This document shows positions 43,450 to 55,530 of a stretch of DNA of 64,000 bases, piece by piece. Positions within the stretch are counted from its first letter, which is position 1; every line of letters starts with the position of its first letter. The notes beneath the pieces were generated by a model. It worked only from the letters and a program-made list of their open reading frames with translations. It had not been told where the DNA came from and made no database searches. The stretch spans positions 2,887,501 through 2,951,500 of the forward strand of contig SMMW01000033.1 in the NCBI GenBank assembly GCA_004794655.1, in the 5' to 3' direction. Made by a program: the position numbers and the translations under genes. The stretch comes from Marisa cornuarietis (taxonomy: Eukaryota; Mollusca; Gastropoda; Architaenioglossa; Ampullariidae).

Positions 43450-44160
43450 TATAATCAAATCAAACTTTATTGTCTGTCCAAGGCAGTCCAAGACAGAAAG
43501 TGGCAGCTGTGATATTCCAATAATTTTATTTGCCTGATAGATGACTCTGGACAGCCTTGCCTTTGACGAGAAGGTGACCATGCCAGGCGGTGATGTTAAA
43601 TATGATAATGTTGGGTTAGGGTTAGAATAAATATGAGAAGGGACCTGTAGACAGTCTCCAGTACTCCAGAGCTGATATTGAAGCTGCGGAGTTTCCTCAA
43701 AAGGTGTAATCTTTGCTGAGCCTTTTTGTACACTTGGTTCGCGTAATCACTAAATAACAGCCCTCCGTCTATACCACTGTACCAAGGTACTTAAAACTTA
43801 CAGCCCTCTGCAGCTGCTGTCCTTTGATTTGAATTGGTGAGGAGAGGGGTACTGCCATCTAATATCATGTGCTCTTCCAAAGGCCATCTCTTCCATTATT
43901 TTCAACATTGAGCTTCAGAAAGCTGCGGTCAAACCAGTTCTCCAGTTCCCTTACGCAGGCCAGTTACTGTGACAGGGACTGCTCATCTTTAAAGCAGGTC
44001 ACAAGAGCCATGTCACCTGCATATTTTACAAATTTTAGAGTAGCATAGTTAATGGCAGTCTCATTTGTATATATAGAGAATAGGATGGGGGAAAGCACAC
44101 TTCCCTGAGGGGTACCCATGTTAAGAGTCTGCTTGTCTGACGGAATCATTCCATTTAGTT
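43450..44160 (-). pseudogene. Rex/CR1-like LINE, 3' part of reverse transcriptase
   Basis: On the minus strand MGTPQGSVLSPILFSIYTNE (from about 44120) and FVKYAGDMALV are RT motifs B and C, with the YADD Asp replaced by Gly (YAGD). Broken frames of the LINE C-terminal part follow. The copy ends at 43450-43475 in ACAATAAAGTTTGATTTGAT, a typical LINE 3' tail. It is 5'-truncated and inactive. Confidence 0.85.
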
Positions 44161-47100
44161 CATGGGGTGGTAAATAGTATTTTCTTGCTCAGCGTAGCTG
44201 CATGCCTGCTGTTTCAAGCAGTTGTCCCAGGAACAGTGACATAAAACTGCATGCTGGTAACCAGGCAATTATAGAGTGGTGTTGTATAAAGGGAGAAGAA
44301 CAAAGAAAGCATTTGAAAGCAGCTTTTATTATGAGTGTCTTGTCATAATTGACAGTGTTTGGAATGATGCAGTGTAAATGGAGGCCAACCTTTATTAAAA
44401 CAAAGAACAGCTTTTAAATTGCTTTGCATAAATAAAGGTTACAATTTTAGGATTTCTTCACCTGCTGTATCAGCACAATATTTTTGTAAGATTAGATTTT
44501 AGAGTTTTGACATATTTTGAAATGATAGAAAAACTAAGTTTGTTTTTTTTTCTTTTAGTTATTTGTGAAGAAGAGTGTCATGAAGCCTCCTGGATTTAAT
44601 ATTTGTATTAGATTTATTGACAATAAGGTTCTAATATGTACAAGAAAGTAACGATATTTAACAAGAGTGAAAAGGCAAACCAAAGGATAAAAGCAGAGCA
44701 GAGAAGGACTCAAGCTGCAGAAAAGTGGCCATTAAAGACTTTTATTGAATTATTAAATTGTGTTATCATTCTCCAGAAATGTTAAAAAAAGCATTGGTGA
44801 TATACCTCTAGCTTACAATGTCAGTATTATGTAGGTATGTACCAAGATACCGTACCATGTGTGTGTGTGTTAAGTGTATTATGGAAACACTTGTTCAAGT
44901 GCCTGAGTAGTTGATCGCTTTGAGGTTCTAACGCGGTATGTGAGACCAAAGCATCGAAGACAATCTTGGAAGTCCGCCTTGCCCCAACTTGCAGAACGGG
45001 AGGGGAGGCTGGAGGTCGGCGAAGGTGAGGGTTCACAGTGGAGAGCAAGGGCAGGGGGATTGAAGGTCGTTAATGGTGAGAGTGAGGGGATGGGGAGAGG
45101 AGAGGGGGAGCGAACTAGATTATAGACACACCAAAATAGCTGGCCGCTTGCACGCGCGCGGCACATGCATCCCGATCGGCGGGGCTAGCAGGCTGGGAAT
45201 TTCCCATTCTTTGCAGTGTCTGCTGCTGCACATGGCATCACTGGCAAGAAGGTTGTTTCAAGGTGACGATGTAGCCGCTTGTTGTCCGCGCGTTGCACCA
45301 ACCTTGCGGAAAAGCATGGAGTATCTGGATGAAAACGGTCATGCTGTTTCCTCTGTCTAACCACTACTTTAACGTCTGCAGTAGTAACGGTTTGAGAAAG
45401 GGCATTCTGGCATACAAGATCTGAACAACGAAGGATGTTTTGCTTTGGGTTTTTTCCGCTCCACGGAGCCGGAATTGACCCAGTCATGGAAACAAAGCGG
45501 GAGTATTGCCAACTAGCACAGTGTGCCTGCGCTAGACATCGGCTGGCCCGATGGCGTCAACATTTTGTCACGCGAAAGAGCCTTTAGTCTGCAAAGTGAT
45601 TTAACCCCCTTCCCCATGCAACCCGATCTCTTCCAGCCAATCCTGGTAAGCCAACCCCGTGACGTCGTGCAGACTGAAAAAAAATGTTGGAACGCACATG
45701 GTTGACGTCATTGCGGAGAGTTGGTGAGCTGGTGACGTATTGCAGAGCAATAAGTTATTTTCGTACATATACTAACACCTCCTTTTTTCAAATAAACGAT
45801 CTCTGTTTACTAGTTATTGGAGCGATTAAGGGCGGGTAATTCTGTGAAATGTGTATTCAAGTTTTTAAAAATACAAGTGATCAAATGGATTACGAATGCA
45901 ATTGTACATGTTGCATGTACTTGGCCATTGAGCCAAAACCGAAATAGGACTGCCAGGAAACAGAGCGGCACGGTAGCGGTCAACCAAAGGCAGCGCACGG
46001 CAAATGGACGGTTGGCATTAGCCTCGGTTGCTTGTGCTGACTACGGACGGTATATTAAATATACACAAATACACGGTCCTGGGCTAGCTGTACGAGTGTC
46101 TCAAGTACTGCTTTCCGAAAGCGGTTTGTCGCAACTGGAAGGCAAAAGGGCGTGTCGACTCCCATCAGGATTTCCTGTCAGACGATTCTTGATTAGGAGC
46201 TAGGAAATATTGTGACCAAAATCTGTTTAAGCTTTATGCCGATTCTTCACACACAGACACTTCTCCGCCTTCCAACTGGGAGTTCGTGAAGCAGACGACA
46301 CCTTCATTAATGATCTTAACTTGACACGTTTTCCAATGTGACCATGTTTGTCATGGCGGTTATTAAAAAAAAGTGAATCAGCCACATATTGGACAATACG
46401 TGTCAAGCAAGATAAGATGGTAGACATTTACATAGTCACATCGTCGGTAACCGTGAGAAAACTTTCCCAAGGTCTTTTATTAGTCCCTAGTTTAGGCGGG
46501 AGCCATTTCATTTCACTCCATCTTTTTCCTCCTCCTCCTGCCGGGCGCGGTGCTTCGAAGGTAAAATGCTTCTTGCCAATACAGTGAGGGTCGGGTGTCC
46601 CGGTCTCGTATCAGGTGCACTGTTCTTTCTCTGAATGTGGCGACTGGATAGGGGCGGCTGCTTGTTGTGATACCTTTGTTGGCTGACTCGGTTTAAAACA
46701 CCGGTTCCCCCCCCCCCGACCTCCTTTCTCTCTCTGTCTCTTTATATACACTTAGCCACAAGCAACGATCTATAAACTACACTCGCTTAGGACATTCAAA
46801 AAAAGAACGATTGCTTTGTTGGCTATCCATGTCGTGATTTGTTCGTTTTCTTGACTTTGGATAGGACAACATGAAACACCGTTCGAAGAGTATTCAGCTC
46901 CCGTTCAACATACACCAACCAAATAATGTGGGAACTCCAGGCCGAAAGGTAAACAGTCATGAGGCTGAAACGCAAATGACATGAAAATACACTTAATAAA
47001 TCCGACCCTCAAAGCGGTAAATCAAAATTTATACGCACCCCAGGTTTCTACATATAAGCAATGTCTTCAGTCGAACAGTTCCATGATTTCAGTAACATTT

Positions 47101-49502
47101 ATACGCAACCAACATTTAGACACGTTTCTTTCTCTCCCTGGAATTACGACCGTTGTAATATTATGAGAAGAGGAGTGAGCTTTTTGGTCTGAGCATCTGT
47201 CCTTCTATCTGATAATTGTCGCTAATATGCAAGCGTGCGCGGCTAGAGGTTAGTATTGTGCGGAGTGAAGACCGCGAGATGACGCTACGTAGGGAAACGA
47301 GGCTCCTGCTGGGTTGACAGGGTTCTCACGCGCCAGATGTGACGGTAATCTGTCGGGTCACCGAAAGTCATATTGCCTGACATAAGTAGAGGCCCAGTAC
47401 TTGGGGCAAGTGACAAATACGTCGAATCAAAGGTAGACACACTGAGCCACCTTACAAGCACGCAGGTACACGTCACTCGGAGTCACGCACGTGCAGTCTT
47501 GCCCCGGCAGGGGCGGGAGAACCTGTAACTCGGGTGTTTATTTAGAACACGGTTATACGGTGCATAAAATACACTTATCCATCACCTCTTCAATATAAAA
47601 GTAATAGTCACATATTGAATAATAATAAATTTTTTACTAAGTGCGAATAAGCGGGTATACCTTAAAACGTGATACAAATTCTAATCACAAAAACCATGCA
47701 TAATCACGATTCTCATTCATCCATTTCTGCGTAATAATAATAAAAAAATAAACCACACATAATCTTGATTCTCATTCGTTCTCAAGATAATAAAAAAAAA
47801 CCTTGACAAAAGTTACCCTAAGCGAGATTCAGAGTCTTAGGGCACCTCGATCTACCCCCGTTCCCATTCTTAGTACATACATTGGTCACTCAGAGTTCAA
47901 GAATGTTATTTTAACCCTTTGTACCATACAGTCCTTTCCTTCTTATTTAGAACAGCGTGTAATATGTCGTTTTGGTCTAAAACCTACTGGTCCGTAACAC
48001 ATATTTATAAAGCAGGAACAGGAGTTAACGGATTAAAAGTCGTCTGTGACGACCACCTATCCAATGCATCAGGTAATAAAAACTATTTTCGTATCAACAG
48101 CAATTACGCTGCAGAGATATTTTCATGCATTTAAATTATTTATCTCATTAATCTTCAAAGTGTGCGTATGCGGTCCACGTTCGAAAGGTTGTAATGCAGG
48201 CGCGCGCTCACACAAATACGCCGTTCCTTTTTTTTCCCCCTTATACTGTAGTTCCATTGTACGAATTACTTCATATCCATACACCCACCCCGTCCTAAGT
48301 CCAAGTTTAAAATTTGATGTTATCTAAAAATCTTGTATATTGATGCAAGGCTTATTGTATAGGGAGAAGTGCCTTTCTGAACGTCTGTTCTCACGCCCCC
48401 CCCCCCCACACACACACACTCTGTCTTCATCCCCTTCCTCTTTTTGCAGTCACTTGTGCTAGTGTAAACATAAGAGGATAAACAAGATTTTTGTAGGGAG
48501 TGACAAGGATGAGTGAAACTGTTTTTGACGGGGTAGTTCCGACAATTGCCGCTTGTTCTCCCCTTCTTTTATTATACTTTACATATATTTTTATTGCGAT
48601 TTTGTCACGCGCGTCTGAGCCATATGGAAGCTGGTTTAGCTACTGGATTTCTTTCTTTTATAAATGATTGAACAGCAGGCGAGTGCAAAGCTGCTGCCTC
48701 AGTAGTACGCAGGAAATAAATATCACAATGAAGAGTTTTCCTTGTGTAATGATTCACTCTGGGCATTTTCTGTCACAATTATGATAATCACAGTAAACAG
48801 CCACAGTAAACAAGGGGTGAAGGGTGTGAGAAGTGGAAAAAATATTATCTAGAGTGCACGATGCAGACATTTTATTATGCTCATTAGTGCTACCTTTTTA
48901 TAAATATTTTGTGCGGGAGGGGGCAGGGGGGATAGGCGAACCCTCGAGAAAGCTCTTGGTGTTCATCTGCATCTAGGACGAGTGGGTTGATACCACAAGG
49001 GAACCCAAAACATTTAGCTTGAATCTCTGTAACGGATACCATGGCGATTTTACCTATGAGATTTATGACGTTTGACGGACACACACAATTGTTAAATTCC
49101 CCTTCCCCTCCCTGAAGTGCACTGTACACAGCCTTATAAAGTCTAAAGTAGGGCAATTGTTCTCGATCTCCAGTTCGCACGTTCAGAGCAGTGTTCGCAT
49201 GCGTTACGGAGTACAAACAACAAGACGGAAGACCGTCAAAATTGTTTATTGGGAAACCGTTGCCTTTTACAGCTCGTGTGAGTACTTCTTAGTAACTTTG
49301 TTAATAGATCATGTTGAGGGGGTGAGAGTTTGAAAACATGTACACGCGCGCGCGCGCGAACGAACGTCCGACCGACCGACCACACGAGCAAGCATGCGAA
49401 AATTACATGTAGTGGTCTCAGTGATGGCGGTGGTGCAAGTCAAGTACCCGACGACGCCGAACAATAAAAAAGAGCATTTTTGTTGTCAGGCTCCGTGAAG
49501 AT
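44161..49502. other. Mixed stretch with GC-rich, CpG-containing patches
   Basis: The 44.9-46.6 kb part is GC-richer than its surroundings with many CpGs, several unrecognised short frames and no firm gene. A minus-strand frame at 47476-47285 reads like real protein (GPLLMSGNMTFGDPTDYRHI) but has no identified partners. C-runs occur at 46708 and 48396, and a (CG)n tract lies near 49344-49358. Confidence 0.4.
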
Positions 49503-49675
49503 ATGCAGGGCGGTCCTGTGGTACAACGGTTAAAGCACCTAAGACCAACCCAGTGAAGATCTGGAGCCTTGAGTTCATGTCTCGTCTCGGGGGTGCTGTT
49601 ATTTCTCTGCATGTGGGACCTGTTTGCAGGGCCAGCTTCTTTGGCGTAAAACATCAGTGTTAAAAATCTTACAGG
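49503..49675 (+). repeat. tRNA-derived SINE
   Basis: The head GGTCCTGTGGTACAACGG with TTAAAGC fits an A box. GAGTTCATGTC about 45 bp later fits a B box. A non-tRNA body follows to about 49675. Confidence 0.6.
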
Positions 49676-50715
49676 GGATGCTAGGGTATTGCAACTAGTT
49701 CTGAGATGATGAACATTCAGGAAAGCGGTCGTGTCTGTGGGTCAAGAAAGGGGAGGGGACAATAAGATTTGTTGGGCCGGTGTGCTGAGAGTATAGCCAT
49801 AACACGGCAACATAGCTTTGTGACCGGCCTGCACCAGTGGCATCACCATGCATGATTCAATGCAGACGTGACTGTACGGTCTTCACCGTGTTGTGACCTG
49901 ACGTACCGCTCGACGTGCAGCATATGGGTGGACAGATATGTGGTCTTAGTCTTGGATTACCTACAAGGAGTCAGTCATGCGTTGTTCTATAAATGTGAGC
50001 TAAAAGGGAAACGTTCAGAGAGAAAGTGATACCCGTTTGCAGGTTAGCAAGTTTTTGAAGTCTACGGCTGCCTTACGTATCATAGAGATTTCTCGCCGCC
50101 ACCTGTGCAGATGATGCGTCTCACCAAAAAATGAAAACAGCCCACGTTTTGCTTGCAGAAGACCCCATGCTTCTCTCTCTGCCCCCTCCATACGGTTCGT
50201 TGTCATTTGACAGGTGGTTTGTCGTAAATAGCTTACATCTTTGTGTATTCTATGCAGAGATGCACGCAGCATGACTATTGTGATAAAGAGCATGACGCAT
50301 GAGGAGGCCGAAGTTTTAATTGCGTGACATTATTTCACTTTTTGAATAAAGATGTTTCCCTAGGCCCCAGCTATCAGATTTGAAACTACAGCAGGCTTGG
50401 AAATCAGCGGTCCTTGACCTGGGAGACTATCATCAGTGAAGATACAGCATCTTTGAGATGTATATCAGTGATCTGGCGCTGTCCTGGATGCTAAAGTGAA
50501 CTCCGCGTGACACGGGATCCATAGCGACGGCCCTGGTGAGTCTCGCGCGTCACTGCTGTCTCTCTCAAGCCTTTTGAGAAGATCAATCAACTGGGGGTGC
50601 CTGTGGGAGGTTGTCTGACGTAGAAATGTTTCCCCACTTTCATGACATTTGAGGTATGTGCTGTACCACACATACTGCCGAATATATGTGATGGTGCCTG
50701 GTAAACTTTTAAGTG
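49676..50715. other. Stretch without recognised gene
   Basis: Short open frames only; nothing recognised. Confidence 0.4.
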
Positions 50716-50941
50716 ACGGTCATATAAGATTAATTGATAAGGCACTCGTTTGTCACCACTGCAGTGAATACTTCCTGGGTTCAGATGTCTTGGGACACCC
50801 TCTGCGGGTGACACCTGTTCGCAGAGCTGGCCGTCGGGGAGTTTCTCGGGTACTTTGGTTCCCCCCCACCCCTCCATCCCCCATAATGCAAAGTCGCGTC
50901 AAGGTGGAAACACTTTCCTGCTAAACCTACCAACCAACCAA
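50716..50941 (+). repeat. tRNA-derived SINE with conserved core
   Basis: A tRNA-like head (GATAAGGCACTCG..., GGGTTCAGATGTC as B box) is joined to a body containing GGTGACACCTGTTCGCAG and TTTCTCGGGTACTTTGGTTC. The latter resembles the core shared by several invertebrate and vertebrate SINEs. It ends near an ACCAACCAACC tail. Confidence 0.8.
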
Positions 50942-52959
50942 AAGTTACATATTTGAAAATGTGTTCGTTTTAGATAGGCCTTCACATCTTCACTAAAATT
51001 TAACACACTGATGGATAAACTTAAGAAACTGCAAATATCTGAACCTAGAAAACTAGTAACAGATCTTCGTTGTATCGTGGCAAAAATGTGAAGCAAGTCC
51101 TTGATTGTGTCGATCTTAACTGAGCCGATGAATCGATCAATCATAAAAACTTCAAGCAGTTGCTTAAAGCGTTGTTGATCCATTCACTTCTGGACGAGGA
51201 TACAGCTGCATAGCGAGCGATTTAAAAGTAAAAAATAAAAAGTTGCTATGAATGTTTGCGCTTCATGAGAATCTGTTACTGAAACTACCAAGACGACGAC
51301 AGAAGAAATTATTTTTTTAACAGCTAGTTCGATCCTGACAAAAGCGACATTCCTGTATCAACAGTCGCGTTTGAGGCCTACGAGAACTTTGAACAGCCGG
51401 TTTGTTTTTATGGCTCTTCGCGACAGTAGCGCCCAGACATCATACCATTGCTCCGACGCCATTTTTCTCAGGTTCCATATCATAACGATCGACTGGAGCA
51501 AGAGAGATGAGGCCGATATATATATATATCCAAGGACTGAAGAAGACATGAGCAAGAACACCGCAGCAAAACTAGCACGCTTTTTTCAGTTCTGATCAGG
51601 CTGTCTTTATAATTATTTCTCAGAAAGAGAAGGGCATTGGGGGGTAGGGTTTGTAAGAGTGCGTGCAGTCGGAAAAGTTTTCTTTCAAACCTCAACAACG
51701 TTGTGATTCAAACAGCATGGGTCAGGTAACATTTCCAAAAGAGATAGGTGGGCGTCCGCCACCTTCCGGGTCTCGCCCTACAGCTGTGGAAGCGCTCGAT
51801 ATCATTTCCAATTTGGATAGGATGAAATAGTGTGTGATAAACTTGAGTCCGTCTGCGCCCCGTGTTGCAAATCTTAGCTGAGGGGTGTTTGTTGTATTTG
51901 CCGGTTTGTCTAACAGGCTATACAAATAAAGCAAACATCTTTTATTAGTTGCATGTCGCAGGTATTTTGTACATCTTTATTATCACACCTGCCTGAGGTA
52001 ATAGTGACCGGGATCATTACGCCTAGAAAACAGCATCTTTCCCAATGGAATTTGGTAAGATTCTGATGATTTGGTAATGATTAAGCAGCTTGAAAGAAAA
52101 GGTATGCATTCAGTGCTGTGATTAGTTCACGTGCCGATGTAGCCACTTAGCTCTTTTCTGAGGTTTATCTTGCAGCCTTATATTAAAAATGTTTGTTTTG
52201 TGATGTTAAAGCTTTTGGTGTTGTATGATTTAGTCCGCTCTTTACCGGTGTTAGCAGTTTTACTTGAAGACTTACAATCATACATGACCAAAACCTGTCA
52301 TTTCTTTTCAACAAAGCAATCAGCAATATGATAAATACAGTGAATACTTTATACCTTGTTATATCTGTTTGTTATAAAATTTAAAAATTTGACATTTTTA
52401 CTCTTTGATGTTCCAAGAATAAAAAGATAGATGATGTTGCAGAAAAAGTTGTTGCTTTCAATATTAGGCTGATTGAAATACCTCTTTCTCTCCCACAAAC
52501 ACACAGAAAAATCCCCACCCCCAACACACACAGTTCCAAAGGCTTTGTTCCTAATTATCAACCATAAAGATACATTTACAACCTACAATATTTAGCTGTT
52601 ATTAGAGGATCTGGTCCCTATGCCAAACATGTTTTTCATGAGTTTTTTTACTAGACTTTTTCCCTTCTTTTGACTGTTCAGCTGTTGCTAAGCTTGTTGA
52701 AATAAGAGAAGAATACTCAGTTGATATTCAAGAAAAACTGGAATGCACTGACATAGACAAATATGTTTTTCAACATCTTGATTAGAAAAACACAAGCAGT
52801 AAATAATTGAATGCAAAAACTTGAAGTGACTGGAAGGCTACTTGTGTCAGTGCTTGATTTGCTTGTTAGACTGTCCAAAATATGATATTGTGTTAAAGTG
52901 GTTTTGTAAGTGTTTTTGGCATGACGTGTTGATCTAGACTGGTTTAGATTCTACCTTGG
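50942..52959. other. Stretch without recognised gene
   Basis: AT-rich, with a short (TA)n near 51517. No coding feature recognised. Confidence 0.45.
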
Positions 52960-53745
52960 CAGTTGCAGGCATTCTGTAGTTATAGATGGTGTTGTTTCAT
53001 CTTCTGTAGTGGGCCTCAGGGTTCTGTGCTGGAGCCAGCGCTGTTTATATTGTGTGTCCTATGACTGTCATGTTATTAACACTTACAGCTGTAATTATCA
53101 TAGGTATGCGAATGACATTAAGTTGCCCCGAAATACCCATTAAACAGTTTTCAACTGTTCAGGTTTTCTCCTGGATGAACAGCAATAAGCTAAAGCTAAA
53201 CACTGATAAGACTGAAGTAATGCCTGTGGGTTCTGCATCTCAGTTCAGTGGATCTTGATTTAGTGGATGTTAGTTGTGAGGAGATTTGGTAGATGGTAGT
53301 CAGTAGCTTTGGTGGGAAAGTGCTTCCACCTAGAGGTGATTGCACACTATAAGGGGAGAGGGAAGGGGGATGAATCTGGTGTATCCATAGAAAAGTCCTC
53401 ACACCTGGCACTATACACCTGTACACTAGAGTATTTGGTTTAAGATCCCAATTACTCTGGACACTATTCCTTTAGTGTTGTTACACCCTGAGTTTAGCAG
53501 TTTCAAATCTCAGTTAAAAACACTTCTATAGTCTGGCTTTTCCTTACAAGATTCCCTATTTGCTTGTTGTGTAGTGTAAAGATTTATGTTCTTACTGTAA
53601 AGTTGTCTGAGGTATTTGTGGATTTAATTTTTATTTGTGTTGATGAGTGTCTCTGTATACATGGGTGTGCATGTGTACCTATTGTAAAGCACATTGCCCT
53701 TAGCAAAAATTGCACTATATAAGAGCTGTTTATTTTTATTAAGTT
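52960..53745 (+). pseudogene. CR1-like LINE, broken RT and 3' end
   Basis: Plus-strand pieces in different frames match LINE RT. GGGCCTCAGGGTTCTGTGCT encodes a decayed PQGSVL motif, then HRYANDIKLP (the YADD motif as YAND) and VFSWMNSNKLKLNTDKTEVM. The copy ends in a GTAAAGCACATTGCCC...ACTATATAAGAGC type tail (about 53685-53740), common to CR1-like LINEs. It is truncated and frameshifted. Confidence 0.85.
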
Positions 53746-53824
53746 CATTGTTTAGAACGAAATAGAAAATTGAAATGATGTAATAAATTATTAATCTTGG
53801 AGGTATTTGTCAGCCAGTAATCTA

Positions 53825-53971
53825 CAGTAGGAAGATGCTTGGCTTTGGTGGGGGGCGGGGGGCAAGCTCCATGCTGACAATGAACGGCGTTCACATTCTC
53901 GCCTTCCCAGCATTTTATTTGGGGGTGCAGCTGCCCCCCTTGCCCACCCCCCCCCGGTTCCTACGCCACTG
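53825..53971. mobile_element. 150-bp MITE, copy 2
   Basis: 147 bp, clearly related to 669-818 in the same orientation, and ending TTCCTACGCCACTG. The left TIR has lost four bases (CAGTAGGAA instead of CAGTGGCGTAGGAA). It is flanked by the 5-bp direct repeat ATCTA (53820-53824 and 53972-53976). Confidence 0.88.
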
Positions 53972-53976
53972 ATCTA

Positions 53977-55530
53977 TCATTGTCTTTCATAGCGCCTACC
54001 CACACCCGTAATCTATCATTGTCTTTCATAGCGCCTACCCTCACCCGTTTTTCCGCCCTCCCTTTCTCACCTGTCTATCCATAAATTGCCATAATGGGCT
54101 CATTTTCCACACTACCGTGCAGTCCCAGATTCCGCTCACACTTCTCCTGCTGATGTGTTCGGTTTCATCGCTAATAGTAGTCGGCGACTTTTTTTTTACG
54201 CGTTTAGTGCCCATTTCCTGGCCATTGCCTTTTAATGTTCTGTTGCGATACGCACCGAGCTGAATTTTTTTCTTTTTTGTCTATTTGCCAGTTAACTCAT
54301 TTGCGTTTGCGTGTACCCAAGTTTACGCGCAGCCACGTCTTTGAGTGGGTGATTATGAATGTGCAGGGGCTTTCTTTCGTTCGTGTTTTTTTTTAAAGGG
54401 GGTTGGGGGGAACGAAAATTTGTTAGGTGGAACGCTTATGAGTTTCTCGGGGTCAGAAATTGAAACGCAGGGTTTTGATGTCACTGTGTTTGCTTTTGCT
54501 TGTCGCAACCGCTTTGTGTGTGTTGGGGGGGGGGGGCAACGCGGGATTCCGTTTGCCGCCATCCCACTCACCTCTCCCCCTCCCGTGCAAGTGGCTGGGA
54601 CAGGGAGAGTGCAGTTCAGGCGGGTGCCACGATGCAAGAGGTGTGCACCGACGGGCTCGGGTCACGGCGTTGCGAGCGATCGAACTGAGGTTGGAGGTTG
54701 CAGGAGGGAGGGGAGAGGAAGCTAGTAACGACAGTGTCGTGCTGCGGCCGGGCGTCAGACGGCTAGAGCCTAGTCAGCAGACTCCCCCAGCTGACGTTTT
54801 TGCGCTGCTGATGTCTCGAAAGGTGGTAGGGGTGGGGAGAGTCCTCTTCAGCGGACAAGTGGGCGACTGCTGGGTCTAGCTTCCTTTCTTCACAGCAATG
54901 AAGTAATTTCTATCTCTTGCAGAAGGCAGTGGATTAGACCTCTCAAGATCACATAGCTATTGATACGACATATAGTCAGCTCCTGTTTAACTCCTCCCTG
55001 TATGGATGGATAGCTATGCAATAGAAATTCGTACATCCTCACTCTTAACCTTCCCCCTCCTTTCCTCCCCTCTCCATCTCTGGTGCCCCCAAACCTTAAA
55101 ACCACATTTTTTGAAGCAGTCAAATCTGAGATGACCCTGGCAAGAGGTCATGATGTTCAGAATGTAGATAAGGTTGTTATGCATCGAAATCACGTGGAGT
55201 TGCTGAGAGCAACCCATTGGATGTAGAGGGAACTGTTCCCCAAAAGGAACTTTTATAAGTGAGCCTTTGAGAAACACAAATGTAGTCAGACTTGTGTGCT
55301 GCATAGACAGGCCAGCAAAATAACAAGCCTATATTTGTATTAAAGCTTATCGTTAAGTCAATAATCTCATCTCCTGGAAGCAAACTGATTTACTGCAGTT
55401 TCCAAGGTCATCTTGTATACATGCATGGTTTTGCAGATTCTGGGCCAGTGTACGTACATCCCTGATCACTTTTGATGTGGCCTGAAGCTGCTCATCAGAT
55501 TTGAAAAAAAAAATTAAAAAAACAGCAAGG
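53977..55530 (+). promoter_or_regulatory. GC-rich 5' region of the SLC4 gene
   Basis: The 54.3-54.9 kb part is GC- and CpG-rich compared with the rest of the right half and lies about 650 bp before the first SLC4 coding exon. A donor-like CGAAAG/GTGGTA at 54817-54828 could end a 5' exon, but splicing it to the next acceptor does not keep a reading frame, so it would be non-coding. TSS not determined. Confidence 0.4.

Noticed and set aside
44879..45487. GC-rich frames at 45 kb as genes
   Set aside because: Several frames are open on both strands, as happens in GC-rich DNA with few stops; no motif or splice chain seen.
49503..49600. A functional tRNA gene
   Set aside because: A- and B-box-like words exist, but the arms do not form a full cloverleaf and a SINE body follows.
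54345..54879. Long frames in the GC-rich patch before the SLC4 exons
   Set aside because: Low-complexity GC-rich composition, frames open on both strands, and none splices in frame to the SLC4 exon.
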